Source: CAZYBG01 sp964645155
Lineage (GTDB): Bacteria; Pseudomonadota; Alphaproteobacteria; Rhodobacterales; Rhodobacteraceae
Reading direction: 5' to 3'
DNA length: 64,000 nt
Assembly: GCA_964645155.1 (NCBI GenBank)
Contig: CAZYBG010000006.1
Span: 3,244 to 67,243, forward strand
The notes under the pieces were generated by a model. It had not been told where the DNA came from. It worked only from the letters and a program-made list of their open reading frames with translations, and did no database searches. The position numbers and the translations under genes are program-made. Positions 8,221 through 17,165 of this stretch are shown here, piece after piece; the first letter of the stretch is position 1, and every line of letters starts with the position of its first letter.

Positions 8221-9411
8221 ATGCAGGCGTTCGTCGATCATCTGGCCGAGACGCTCGCGCAGATCGAGGCCGAGGGGCTGACCAAGCGCGAGCGGCTCAT
8301 CACCTCGCCGCAGGGCGGCCGCGTGACCGTGGACGGCCGTGCCGTCATCAACCTGTCGGCCAACAACTACCTGGGGCTCGCGAACCATCCCGCCCTGGTG
8401 GCGGCCGCGGCCGCGGCGCTTGCCGACCACGGCTACGGCATGGCCTCGGTCCGCTTCATCTGCGGCACGCAGGACCTCCACCGCGCGCTCGAGGAGCGGC
8501 TGGCGGCCTTCCTCGGGCGTGACGACGCGATCCTCTTCGCGGCCTGCTTCGACGCCAATGGCGGCCTCTTCGAGCCGCTGCTCGGCCCCGAGGACGCGGT
8601 GGTCTCCGACGCGCTGAACCATGCGAGCATCATCGACGGCATCCGCCTCTGCAAGGCGCGGCGCTACCGCTACGCCAACGGCGACATGGACGACCTCGCC
8701 GCGCAGCTCGACGCCGCCCGCGCCGGCGGCGCCCGCCACGTGATGATCGCCACCGACGGCGTCTTCTCGATGGACGGCCATCTCGCCAACCTGCCCGAGA
8801 TCACCCGGCTCGCGGCCGAACACGGCGCCGTCGTGATGGTCGATGACTGCCACGCGACCGGCTTCATCGGCCCGCAGGGCCGGGGCACGCCGCACCATTT
8901 CGGGGTGCAGGGCGGCGTCCACATCCTGACCGGCACGCTCGGCAAGGCGCTCGGCGGCGCGCTCGGCGGCTACGTCGCCGGCCCGCAGCCGGTGGTCGAC
9001 CTGCTCCGCCAGCGCGCGCGGCCCTACCTGTTCTCGAATGCCCTGCCGCCGCCGATCTGCGCCGCCTCGCTCGCCGCGCTCGACCTCGTCGAGCAGGGCG
9101 ACCACCTGCGCCACCAGCTTTTCGCCAACGCCGCCTACTGGCGTGCCGGGCTCGCCGCGCTCGGCTTCGACCTGCTGCCGGGCGAGCACCCGATCGTCCC
9201 GGTGATGCTGGGCGAGGCGCCCCGCGCGCAGGCCTTCGCCGCCCGGCTCTTCGACGCGGGCGTCTACGCGCCGGGCTTCTTCTTTCCGGTCGTGCCGAAG
9301 GGCAGGGCGCGGATCCGCACCCAGATGAACGCCGCCCTCACCCGCGCCGACCTCGACGCCGCGCTGGGCGCCTTCGAGACGGCAGGCCGCGCCACCGGAG
9401 TCCTGCAATGA
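8221..9411 (+). CDS. kbl: Glycine C-acetyltransferase (2-amino-3-ketobutyrate CoA ligase)
   Basis: 396 aa, fold type I PLP enzyme of the alpha-oxoamine synthase family. The PLP lysine is Lys242 in TLGKALGGALGG; other landmarks are NNYLGLANHP, GYGMASVRFICGT and VDDCHATGFIG. It cleaves 2-amino-3-oxobutyrate with CoA to glycine and acetyl-CoA. The ATG at 8221 follows a strong GGGAGG site; the upstream open frame is shadow. Its stop overlaps the tdh start (ATGA), giving the standard two-step threonine degradation pair. Confidence 0.95.
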   Translation: MQAFVDHLAETLAQIEAEGLTKRERLITSPQGGRVTVDGRAVINLSANNYLGLANHPALVAAAAAALADHGYGMASVRFICGTQDLHRALEERLAAFLGRDDAILFAACFDANGGLFEPLLGPEDAVVSDALNHASIIDGIRLCKARRYRYANGDMDDLAAQLDAARAGGARHVMIATDGVFSMDGHLANLPEITRLAAEHGAVVMVDDCHATGFIGPQGRGTPHHFGVQGGVHILTGTLGKALGGALGGYVAGPQPVVDLLRQRARPYLFSNALPPPICAASLAALDLVEQGDHLRHQLFANAAYWRAGLAALGFDLLPGEHPIVPVMLGEAPRAQAFAARLFDAGVYAPGFFFPVVPKGRARIRTQMNAALTRADLDAALGAFETAGRATGVLQ

Positions 9412-10475
9412 TGAACGAAACGCCCGCGCGCGGCCCGCGCGCAAGCGGAATGACCGTCCTCGCCAAGTCCCGCCCCGAACCCGGCCTCTGGATGGAGACC
9501 CGGCCGGTGCCGGCAATCGGCCCCGACGACGTGCTGATCCGCATCCGCAAGACCGGCATCTGCGGCACCGACGTCCATATCTGGAACTGGGACGACTGGG
9601 CGCAGCGCACCGTCCCCGTCCCCCTCGTCACCGGCCACGAATTCGCCGGCGAGATCGTCGAGCTCGGCCGCAACGTGACCGACCTGAAGGTCGGCCAGCG
9701 CTGCTCGGGCGAGGGGCACCTGATCGGCCGGCACTCGCGGCAGTCGCGCTCGGGCCGCTTCCACCTCGACCCCGAGACCCGCGGCATCGGCGTCAACGAG
9801 CCCGGCGCCTTTGCCGAATACCTGCGCCTGCCGGCCTTCAACGTCGTGCCCCTCCCCGACGCGATCGACGACGAGATCGGCGCCATCCTCGACCCGCTCG
9901 GCAACGCCGTCCACACCGCGCTCAGCTTCGACCTCGTGGGCGAGGACGTGCTCGTCACCGGCGCCGGCCCGATCGGCATCATGGCCGCGGCGGTCGCGCG
10001 CCATGTCGGCGCCCGGCACGTCGTCATCACCGACCTCAACCCCGAGCGCCTCGCGCTCGCTGCCCGCGTCGCCGACGTGACGCCGGTGAACGTCGCCGCA
10101 GAGGACCTGAGGTCGGTGATGGCCCGCCTCGGCATGAAGGAGGGCTTCGACGTCGGGATGGAGATGTCGGGCAGCCAGGCCGCGCTCGACCAGATGGTTG
10201 AGGCGCTGGTGATGGGCGGGCGCATCGCGCTCCTCGGCATCCCGCCGGGCAAGAGCCCGGTCGACTGGAGCCGCATCGTCTTCAAGGCGATCACCCTCAA
10301 GGGCGTCTATGGCCGCGAGATCTTCGAGACCTGGTACAAGATGATCGCGATGCTCGAGAACGGGCTCGACATTCGCGCCGTCATCACTCACCGGCTGAAG
10401 GTCGGCGCCTTCGCCGAGGGCTTCGCGGCGATGCGCGGCGGCGCGTCGGGCAAGGTCGTGCTCGACTGGACCTGA
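9408..10475 (+). CDS. tdh: L-threonine 3-dehydrogenase (lacks structural-zinc cysteines)
   Basis: 355 aa, medium-chain dehydrogenase. The catalytic zinc site is present (Cys52 in GICGTDVH, His77-Glu78 in TGHEFAGE), as are the Rossmann GAGPIGIMAAAVA and the tail characteristic of Tdh. It oxidises threonine to 2-amino-3-ketobutyrate with NAD, feeding Kbl encoded just upstream. The lobe loop that normally binds structural zinc through four cysteines reads LIGRHSRQSRSGRFHLD at 105-121: all four cysteines are replaced (Gly107, Ser110, Ser113, Asp121). Two ATGs occur at the start (9408 and 9411). The 3' end overlaps a convergent gene by 88 bp. Confidence 0.93.
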   Translation: MMNETPARGPRASGMTVLAKSRPEPGLWMETRPVPAIGPDDVLIRIRKTGICGTDVHIWNWDDWAQRTVPVPLVTGHEFAGEIVELGRNVTDLKVGQRCSGEGHLIGRHSRQSRSGRFHLDPETRGIGVNEPGAFAEYLRLPAFNVVPLPDAIDDEIGAILDPLGNAVHTALSFDLVGEDVLVTGAGPIGIMAAAVARHVGARHVVITDLNPERLALAARVADVTPVNVAAEDLRSVMARLGMKEGFDVGMEMSGSQAALDQMVEALVMGGRIALLGIPPGKSPVDWSRIVFKAITLKGVYGREIFETWYKMIAMLENGLDIRAVITHRLKVGAFAEGFAAMRGGASGKVVLDWT

Positions 10476-11263
10476 GGCCGCCACGCCGCGCCCTCGCGGC
10501 GGAAGCGGTGGGTCGCGGCGGGCGCGAACACCCCGTCATCGCCGGCGGCGAAGCGCGCGATGCTCAGCGCCGGCCCCTCGACCGTCAGCAGGTTGAAGTC
10601 GTTCTCCCCGCCGCGCAGGCGGGTCGACAGCGTCGTTCCGGCCTGCACCAATAGCACTTCGCGCCCACCCTCGCGGGCGGTCATCGGCGCCGCGGCCCAG
10701 GCGTGCAGGTGGCCGCAGAGCACGACATCCGCCCCGCATTCGGCCAGTGCGGCCAGCGCCTCGGGCGCGCCGCGCATCAGCTTCTTGGTCACCTGCGGCC
10801 CGTGCGTCAGCGGGTGGTGCATGACGACGATCCGCAGCCGCTCGCCGGCGCGGGCGAAACGGCCGCAGACCCGCCGGGCCGTGGCTGCGGTGAAGCGGCC
10901 GGTCTGCCAGACGAACGGGTTGACCGTGTTGACCCCCGCGACGTCCACCACGCCGTCCTGGAACTCCGGCTCGAGCGCGCCCGACACATGGCGGCGGTAG
11001 GCCGCGAACGGCCGCACCAGCCGCGCCGGCAGGTTGTAGAGCGGAATGTCGTGGTTGCCCGGCACCGCAAGCCAGGGCGCCGGCAGCGCATCGAGAAACC
11101 GCCGCGCCTGCGCGAACTGCCGGCCGCGCGCGCGCTGGGTCAGGTCGCCCGACACGATGACCAGCTCGGGCGAAAGTTCGCGAAGCCGCGCCAGCAGGCT
11201 TTCGGCTAGGCCGTCGGGCACGGTGCCGAAATGCAGGTCGGAGAGATGCGCGATGCGCGTCAC
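10388..11263 (-). CDS. Metallophosphoesterase (3',5'-cyclic AMP phosphodiesterase-like)
   Basis: 291 aa with IAHLSDLHFG at the N-terminus, VSGDLTQRAR near 40, VPGNHDIPLYN near 72, VMHHPLTHG and CGHLHAWA. This spacing resembles the CpdA/class III phosphodiesterase group. The start is GTG at 11263 and overlaps the stop of the lipid kinase gene (GTGA), so the two are coupled. The last ~30 codons overlap the 3' end of tdh on the other strand; the tail rich in Pro/Ala/Lys may be a read-through extension. Confidence 0.78.
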   Translation of the reverse strand: MTRIAHLSDLHFGTVPDGLAESLLARLRELSPELVIVSGDLTQRARGRQFAQARRFLDALPAPWLAVPGNHDIPLYNLPARLVRPFAAYRRHVSGALEPEFQDGVVDVAGVNTVNPFVWQTGRFTAATARRVCGRFARAGERLRIVVMHHPLTHGPQVTKKLMRGAPEALAALAECGADVVLCGHLHAWAAAPMTAREGGREVLLVQAGTTLSTRLRGGENDFNLLTVEGPALSIARFAAGDDGVFAPAATHRFRREGAAWRPQVQSSTTLPDAPPRIAAKPSAKAPTFSR

Positions 11264-12240
11264 GCGGCTTTCCCGGGCTCGGCGCCGTCCGCCGGCACGA
11301 TGACGCCCAGCGCATTCTCCGCGATCGTCAGGCGGAACGGCGGCGGCATCCTCTCCTTCTCGCCGTCCCGCGCGATCAGGCGGTCGTCGCGGCGCCCGTC
11401 GGCGTTGTCGATCTCGACCTCGCGGCCGTGCAGCAGCTCGAAATCCTTGCCCCGCCTCATGCCGCGCAGCAACAGAAGCGTGGCAAAGCGCAGCAGGCCG
11501 AAGCGCCCGCAATCGGGCGCCACCAGCACCGCGAACTCGCCGTTGCGGATGCGCTCGGCTCCGTCGATTCCGAAGGTCTCGAGCTGATAGGCGTTGAACG
11601 CCGCGAAGACGAGCGGCGTGCGCATCCGCCATGCCCGGCCATCCACCGTCACCTTCATCCGGCGCGCCCGGCGAAAGCCCGCGACGGTCCTGATCACCGA
11701 CCAGTACGCCGCCACCCGGCTGCGGCCCCAGCGCCTGTAGATCGCCTCGCGGCTCGCCAGGATCTGCGGGTAGATGCCGACGCTGGCGTTGTTCAGGAAC
11801 AGCTTGCCGTTGACATAGGCGACATGCCTCGGCTCGGCCCGGCCGCTGCCGAGCAGCGCGAGCGCCGCGACCGGATCCTCGGGGATGCCGTTGGCGCGGG
11901 CGAAGTAGTTGAACGTGCCAAGCGGCACCACGCCCATGGTGATCCCGGTCCCGGCCAGGCACGATGCGACCGCGCCGATCGTGCCGTCGCCGCCGGCGGC
12001 GACAACGGTGCCGAACCCCTCCTCCGCAGCGCGTTTGCAGGCATCGGCCAGGGCGCGGCCGTCGCCGATCACGCGCAACTCCACGGCGTCCCCCTGCGCC
12101 GCGGCATGCTCCCGCACCGCGGCGGCGGCGCCGTCGGCGCCCTTCTTGCCCGACCCCTCGTTCATGATGATGCAGGTCCGCGCGGACATCTCCGCCCGGA
12201 CGGGTCGGCTGCCGGCCGTTCCAGTACCCTCGAGTCCCAT
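11260..12240 (-). CDS. Diacylglycerol/lipid kinase family protein (YegS/BmrU type)
   Basis: 326 aa. The DAGK catalytic domain begins almost at once (IIMNEGSGKKGADGA), with the nucleotide-binding VVAAGGDGTIGAVAS, then VPLGTFNYFARANGIP and FLNNASVGIYPQI, all standard for bacterial lipid kinases. It would phosphorylate a diacylglycerol or sphingoid-like lipid at the membrane. The ATG at 12240 has a GGGGAG site 8 bp upstream; a second ATG at 12189 lies directly against its purine-rich stretch and is less likely. It is coupled to the downstream metallophosphoesterase. Confidence 0.85.
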   Translation of the reverse strand: MGLEGTGTAGSRPVRAEMSARTCIIMNEGSGKKGADGAAAAVREHAAAQGDAVELRVIGDGRALADACKRAAEEGFGTVVAAGGDGTIGAVASCLAGTGITMGVVPLGTFNYFARANGIPEDPVAALALLGSGRAEPRHVAYVNGKLFLNNASVGIYPQILASREAIYRRWGRSRVAAYWSVIRTVAGFRRARRMKVTVDGRAWRMRTPLVFAAFNAYQLETFGIDGAERIRNGEFAVLVAPDCGRFGLLRFATLLLLRGMRRGKDFELLHGREVEIDNADGRRDDRLIARDGEKERMPPPFRLTIAENALGVIVPADGAEPGKAA

Positions 12241-12432
12241 ATCGGCCACTCCCCGCCCCCTGCGCACCGCCGCCCTGTCGTGTCCAGCGGCAAACGCACG
12301 AGCCATCGGGTCCGTTCCCGCTTCGTATCCGGCCCTCCGGAGGCTCTTGACGTCGCAGCGGCGGCACTTCAAGGGTCGCGCGGCGCCCGCTTTCCCGCCC
12401 GGTCCCGGCAGGCGCCCTCCGGAGTGACACAC

Positions 12433-13548
12433 GTGGATATCGCGGCGACCCTGCGGTCGGGCCTGTTCTGGACCGGCTCGACCATCTTCGTGCTGATCGG
12501 CGTCGCGGCCGCGCTCTACGGCCCGGCGCTGCCCGCCTTCGCGCGCGGCTTCGGCATCGCCCCGGGCGAGGCCGGCCTTCTCGTCAGCGCCCACAATGCA
12601 GGCGGGCTCGCCGGCCTGCTTCTCAGCGCGGCGCTGGGTGCGGTCAGCACGCGGCAGTCGCTCCTCATCCTCGCCGCCGGGGCGGCGATGATCGCCGCCG
12701 GTTTCGCCTGGTGGCTGACCCTCGTCGGCGGGTTCACCTTGGGCGCCGGCTATGGCCTGGTCTCCGCGGTGCTCAACCGCCGCTTCCTGACCGAGACCGG
12801 GCCGAACGGCCCCGCCATGGTCGGCGTCCTGAACGCGATCTTCGGCATCGGCGCCATCGCCGGGCCGCTCCTCCTCGTCGCGATGGGCAGCGATCCCGCG
12901 CTGGCTTTCGGGCTGACCGGAATCGCCTTCCTCGCGGTCGTGCCGTTCGCCGGCGGCGGTGGCGCGCCGGCTCCGGCCCAGGCCGTCGCTTCGGGGCTGA
13001 CCGCGGCGGGCGGGCTCCGCGCGCTTCTCGCGCGCCCTGCCGTGCTCGCCCTCGGCGCGGCGGCGATCGGGTTCGAGGTCAGCCTCGTCGGCCTCGGCCC
13101 GACGGCGCTCGTCGCGCGCGGCATCCCCGAGCCGCGGGCCGCCGAGATCGCCTCGCTGTTCTTCGCGTTCTTCCTCGCCTCGCGCTTCTCGCTCGTCTGG
13201 CTCGCGCCGCGCCTCGCCCCGCTGACGCTCCTCGCGCTCGCCTTCTCGACCGGCGCGGCGCTCTCGATGGCGGCCGCCGTGCTGCCGCCCGGCGCCTTCT
13301 ACGCGCTGGCCGGCGCCTCGGTCGGCCTGCTGTTCCCGGCCTATTTCGTCGCCGCCTCCGGCCGGCTCGGCACCGACGGCCGCGCCGCGGCGATGATCCT
13401 GGCGGCCGGCTATGTCGGCGCGGTGATCCTCCCCGCGGTGATGAGCGGGGCGATCGCGGTCTTCGGCGCGCAGGTCCTGTTTCCGGCGCTCGCGACGTTC
13501 GCGCTCCTCGCCGCGCTCGGCGCGCTGCTGCTCGCCCGCCGCCCTTGA
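12433..13548 (+). CDS. MFS transporter
   Basis: 371 aa, almost entirely hydrophobic, with about ten to twelve predicted membrane segments (for example FWTGSTIFVLIGVAAALYGPA, SLLILAAGAAMIAAGFAWWL, LLFPAYFVAASG). Cytoplasmic loop residues such as TRQS and NRRFLTETGPNG suit the major facilitator superfamily. The start is GTG at 12433, 8 bp after CCGGAG. Its stop lies inside the hmgA promoter (TGA shares bases with the TTGACA box). The substrate is unknown; the position next to hmgA hints at an aromatic or sugar solute, but that is only context. Confidence 0.8.
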   Translation: MDIAATLRSGLFWTGSTIFVLIGVAAALYGPALPAFARGFGIAPGEAGLLVSAHNAGGLAGLLLSAALGAVSTRQSLLILAAGAAMIAAGFAWWLTLVGGFTLGAGYGLVSAVLNRRFLTETGPNGPAMVGVLNAIFGIGAIAGPLLLVAMGSDPALAFGLTGIAFLAVVPFAGGGGAPAPAQAVASGLTAAGGLRALLARPAVLALGAAAIGFEVSLVGLGPTALVARGIPEPRAAEIASLFFAFFLASRFSLVWLAPRLAPLTLLALAFSTGAALSMAAAVLPPGAFYALAGASVGLLFPAYFVAASGRLGTDGRAAAMILAAGYVGAVILPAVMSGAIAVFGAQVLFPALATFALLAALGALLLARRP

Positions 13549-13573
13549 CATCGTTGCATTTGCAACGATAGGG
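13545..13573 (+). promoter_or_regulatory. hmgA promoter with embedded MarR-type operator
   Basis: TTGACA (13545-13550) is followed after 17 bp by ATAGGG (13568-13573). The spacer is almost exactly the perfect palindrome TCGTTGCA-TT-TGCAACGA at 13551-13568. A bound repressor would occlude RNA polymerase. The palindrome core equals the one in front of the MarR gene at 7606-7623. Confidence 0.82.
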
Positions 13574-13595
13574 TTGCGGGCGCAGACAGATTGCC

Positions 13596-13635
13596 GGTGT
13601 ACAGCCGGTGTACAGGTTGTGCACCGCTTGTGCGC
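13596..13635 (-). repeat. 40-bp four-half-site element, copy 1 (inverted, upstream of hmgA)
   Basis: Read on the minus strand it aligns without gaps with the copies before bchZ (42761-42800) and before the BrnA-like gene (60777-60816). TGYACA-like half-sites start at element positions 2, 13, 22 and 33, that is 11, 9 and 11 bp apart. It ends 18 bp before the hmgA ATG and lies downstream of the hmgA -10 box, so it would be in the 5' leader. Confidence 0.75.
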
Positions 13636-13653
13636 CCCGGTCCGGAGGCTCCG

Positions 13654-15015
13654 ATGACCGCCCATTCGCTTCCCCAGGGCATGACCCGCGCCCCCACCCC
13701 GCAGGGCACGGCCGAGGGCTACATGCCCGGCTTCGGCAACGATTTCGAGACCGAGGCGCTGCCCGGCGCCCTGCCGCAGGGCCAGAACAGCCCGCAGAAA
13801 TGCGCCTACGGCCTCTATGCCGAACAGCTCTCCGGCACCGCCTTCACCGCCCCCCGCGGCCAGAACGAACGCACCTGGTGCTACCGCATCCGCCCCTCGG
13901 TGAAGCACACGCATCGCTTTGAAAGGATTGATCTTCCCTACTGGAAAACGGCACCGCACCTGTCCGAGGACATCGTCTCGCTCGGCCAGTACCGGTGGGA
14001 TCCGGTGCCGATGACCGACGCGCCGCTGACCTGGCTGACCGGAATGCGGACGATGACGACGGCGGGCGACGTCAACACCCAGATCGGCATGGCCGCGCAT
14101 GTCTACCTCGTCACCCGCTCGATGGCGGACGAATACTTCTACTCCGCCGACAGCGAGCTTCTCGTCGTGCCGCAGGAGGGCCGGCTGCGGTTCTGCACCG
14201 AGCTCGGCGTGATCGACCTCGAACCGAAGGAGATCGCCCTGATTCCAAGGGGTTTGGTCTACCGGGTCGAGGTGCTCGAGGGGCCGTGCCGCGGCTTCGT
14301 CTGCGAGAACTACGGCCAGAAGTTCGACCTGCCGAACCGCGGCCCGATCGGCGCCAACTGCCTCGCCAACCCGCGCGACTTCAAGTGCCCCGTCGCCGCC
14401 TTCGAGGACCGCGACGCGCCCTCGCGCGTGGTGGTGAAATGGTGCGGCCAGTTCCACGAGACGCGGATCGGCCACTCGCCGCTCGACGTCGTCGCCTGGC
14501 ACGGCAACTACTGCGCCTACAAGTACGACCTGCGCACCTACAGCCCGGTCGGCGCGATCCTCTTCGACCACCCCGACCCCTCGATCTTCACCGTCCTCAC
14601 CGCGCCGTCGGGCGTCGAGGGAACCGCGAACATCGACTTCGTGTTGTTCCGGGAACGTTGGGCGGTGGCCGAACACACCTTCCGCCCTCCCTGGTACCAC
14701 AAGAACATCATGTCGGAGCTCATGGGCAACATCTACGGTCAGTACGACGCCAAGCCCAAGGGGTTCGTCCCGGGCGGCATGAGCCTGCACAACATGATGC
14801 TGCCGCACGGCCCCGACCGGAACGCCTTCGAGGGGGCATCGAACGCCGAACTCGGCCCCCACAAGCTCGACAACACCATGAGCTTCATGTTCGAGACGCG
14901 GTTTCCGCAGCATCTCACGGCCTTCGCCGCGCGCGAGGCACCGCTGCAGGACGACTACATCGACTGCTGGAGCGACCTCGACAAGAAGTTCGACGGCACG
15001 CCGGAGCCGAAGTAG
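13654..15015 (+). CDS. hmgA: Homogentisate 1,2-dioxygenase
   Basis: 453 aa. It opens the homogentisate ring to maleylacetoacetate using non-haem iron and oxygen. The family landmarks are GYMPGFGNDFETEALPGALPQG near the N-terminus, GNYCAYKYDL, the iron-binding region PPWYHKNIMSELMG and the segment LHNMMLPHGPD. The ATG at 13654 follows GGAGG. It is regulated by the palindromic promoter just upstream and is followed without any gap by a metallo-beta-lactamase-fold gene and then fahA. Confidence 0.96.
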   Translation: MTAHSLPQGMTRAPTPQGTAEGYMPGFGNDFETEALPGALPQGQNSPQKCAYGLYAEQLSGTAFTAPRGQNERTWCYRIRPSVKHTHRFERIDLPYWKTAPHLSEDIVSLGQYRWDPVPMTDAPLTWLTGMRTMTTAGDVNTQIGMAAHVYLVTRSMADEYFYSADSELLVVPQEGRLRFCTELGVIDLEPKEIALIPRGLVYRVEVLEGPCRGFVCENYGQKFDLPNRGPIGANCLANPRDFKCPVAAFEDRDAPSRVVVKWCGQFHETRIGHSPLDVVAWHGNYCAYKYDLRTYSPVGAILFDHPDPSIFTVLTAPSGVEGTANIDFVLFRERWAVAEHTFRPPWYHKNIMSELMGNIYGQYDAKPKGFVPGGMSLHNMMLPHGPDRNAFEGASNAELGPHKLDNTMSFMFETRFPQHLTAFAAREAPLQDDYIDCWSDLDKKFDGTPEPK

Positions 15016-15867
15016 GTGCCCGATCGCCTCATCCTCCTCGGCACCAAGGGCGGCCCCGCGGTCCGGCCCGGTGCGGCGATGCCGACCTCGTCCTATCTCG
15101 AGCTTGGCGAGCGGCGCGCGGTGATCGACTGCGGCATCGGCGTGACCCGGGCGCTCGCCCATGCGGGCGTCAGCCTTCTCGACCTCGACCTCGTGTTCGT
15201 CACGCATCTCCACTCCGACCACCTGATCGAGCTCGGCCCGCTGATCCACACCGCCTGGACCACCGGCCTCGACCACGAGGTGAACGTCTATGGCCCCGAG
15301 GGGATCGCCGACTACTGGCGCCACTTCCTCGCCTCGATGGCCTTCGACAACGAGATCCGCGTGAGCGATGAGGGGCGCCGGCCGATTGCCGAGCTGGTCA
15401 GGGTCCACACCTTCACCGAAGGCGACGTGATGGCCGAGGGCAGCTACCGCGTGACCGCGCTTCGGGTCGAGCATCCGCCGGTGACGGAGTGCTTCGCGCT
15501 GCGCTTCGAGGCTGCCGGCCGGTCGATCGTGTTCTCCTCCGACACCGCCTATTTCCCGCCCCTCATCCCGTTTGCCCGCGGCGCCGACATGCTGGTGCAC
15601 GAGGCGATGCTGCCCGAAGGGGTGGACGCCCTGATCGAGCGCACCGGCCTTGGCGACGAGCTCCGCGAGCACATCTATGCCAGCCACACCAAGGCCGGCG
15701 ACGCCGGTGCGCTGGCCCGGTCGGCCGAGGTGCGCCACCTCGTCCTCAACCACCTGGTGCCCTCCGACGATCCGGAGTTCGGCGAGGAGCAGTGGCGCAA
15801 TGCCGTTGGCGCCTGCTGGGCCGGGCCGGTGACGGTCGGCCGCGACGGGCTGGAGATTCCGCTCTAG
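15016..15867 (+). CDS. Metallo-beta-lactamase-fold hydrolase
   Basis: 283 aa with the zinc-binding THLHSDHLIELGP (about 62-74), VFSSDTAYFPPL (Asp ligand), VHEAM and SHTKAGDAG. This pattern resembles RNase Z/arylsulfatase-like MBL enzymes. Translation starts at a GTG immediately after the hmgA TAG; a GGAG inside the hmgA end serves as ribosome site. Position between hmgA and fahA suggests a hydrolytic role on a pathway by-product such as a lactone or thioester, but this is inference. Confidence 0.82.
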   Translation: MPDRLILLGTKGGPAVRPGAAMPTSSYLELGERRAVIDCGIGVTRALAHAGVSLLDLDLVFVTHLHSDHLIELGPLIHTAWTTGLDHEVNVYGPEGIADYWRHFLASMAFDNEIRVSDEGRRPIAELVRVHTFTEGDVMAEGSYRVTALRVEHPPVTECFALRFEAAGRSIVFSSDTAYFPPLIPFARGADMLVHEAMLPEGVDALIERTGLGDELREHIYASHTKAGDAGALARSAEVRHLVLNHLVPSDDPEFGEEQWRNAVGACWAGPVTVGRDGLEIPL

Positions 15868-15914
15868 CCGGACCAGACTGGCGCGCCCGCCCCCTCCCGG
15901 AGACCGTCGAGCCG

Positions 15915-17165
15915 ATGCAGAGCTGGATCGAGAGCGCGAACGACCCCGCGACCCATTTTCCGTTGCGCAACCTGCCGCACGGCGCGTTCTCGACCGGCGG
16001 CGCGGCGCGCTGCGGCATCGCGATCGGCGCCATGATCCTCGACGTCACCGCGCTGGAGCGCGACGGGCGCATCCGCAGGGACCGCCCGCCAGTCTTGGGC
16101 GAAGGCGTCTGGAACGCGTTCATGGCGCTGGGCCCGGCCGCCTGGGCCGGGTTCCGCGCCGAGATCGCCGCCCTGCTGGCGGCGGGTTCCCCGGCCGGGG
16201 ACTGGCTGCGCCCCTATCTTCTGCCGATGGCCGCGGCGACGCTGCACCTGCCGTTCCGCGTGGCGGAATACACCGACTTCTACGCCTCGCGGCACCACGC
16301 GTTCAACGTCGGCAGCATGTTCCGCGGGCCCGAGAACGCGCTGCCGCCGAACTGGCTGTCGATCCCGATCGGCTACAACGGCCGCGCCTCCTCCGTCGTC
16401 GTGTCGGGCATTCCGGTGCGGCGGCCCTGGGGCCAGCTGAAGCCGCCCGATGCCGAGCTTCCGACCTTCGCGCCGTCGCGCCGGTTCGACTTCGAGCTCG
16501 AGCTTGGCGCCGTGGTCGGGCAGCCGTCGGAAGGCATGGTGTCGGTCGCCACGGCCGACGAGATGATCTTCGGCTACGTGCTTCTCAACGACTGGTCGGC
16601 GCGTGACATCCAGGCGTGGGAGTACCAGCCGCTCGGGCCGTTTCAGGCCAAGGCGACGGCCACGACGATCAGCCCCTGGATCGTGCCGAAGGCGGCGCTC
16701 GAGCCGTTCCGGGTGGCGGGGCCGGCGCGGGCGCGCGCGCTTCTGCCCTATCTGCAGGAGCCCGGCCCGATGCTCTATGACATCGCGCTCGAGGTATCGC
16801 TGGCGCCTGAGGGCCGCGCGGCGACCACGATCGCCCGCGCCAACTCCCGCGAGATGTACTACTCCGCCGCCCAGCAACTTGCCCATCACACGACGTCGGG
16901 CTGCCCGATGCGGGTCGGCGACCTGCTCGGGTCCGGCACCATATCGGGGCCGGAGAAGGCGAACCGCGGAAGCCTTCTGGAACTCGCCTGGGGCGGCAAG
17001 GAGCCGATCACCCTCGATACCGGCGAGACGCGCAGCTTCCTTGAGGACGGCGACACGCTGACGCTGACCGGCGCGGCCCAGGGGGACGGCTACCGGATCG
17101 GTTTCGGGGCCTGTTCCGGGCAGGTCATCGCCGCGCATCGCGACCCGTCGGGCGCCGGGCGCTAG
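15915..17165 (+). CDS. fahA: Fumarylacetoacetase
   Basis: 416 aa, matching fumarylacetoacetate hydrolases that cleave the last intermediate to fumarate and acetoacetate. Characteristic segments are YTDFYASRHHAFNVGSMFRG (metal ligand Asp and catalytic His), PIGYNGRASSVV, DFELELGAVVG, and LNDWSARDIQAWEYQPLGPF. The ATG at 15915 starts MQSWIESAND; the frame upstream overlaps the preceding gene and is shadow. It completes the hmgA-maiA-fahA route. Its stop overlaps the convergent DUF2585 stop. Confidence 0.95.
   Translation: MQSWIESANDPATHFPLRNLPHGAFSTGGAARCGIAIGAMILDVTALERDGRIRRDRPPVLGEGVWNAFMALGPAAWAGFRAEIAALLAAGSPAGDWLRPYLLPMAAATLHLPFRVAEYTDFYASRHHAFNVGSMFRGPENALPPNWLSIPIGYNGRASSVVVSGIPVRRPWGQLKPPDAELPTFAPSRRFDFELELGAVVGQPSEGMVSVATADEMIFGYVLLNDWSARDIQAWEYQPLGPFQAKATATTISPWIVPKAALEPFRVAGPARARALLPYLQEPGPMLYDIALEVSLAPEGRAATTIARANSREMYYSAAQQLAHHTTSGCPMRVGDLLGSGTISGPEKANRGSLLELAWGGKEPITLDTGETRSFLEDGDTLTLTGAAQGDGYRIGFGACSGQVIAAHRDPSGAGR

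Noticed and set aside
11260..15753. A 1497-codon open frame on the minus strand spanning hmgA and the MFS gene
   Set aside because: Only its last part is the lipid kinase; the rest is a shadow of hmgA and other plus-strand genes with typical low-complexity Arg/Gly/Ala translation.
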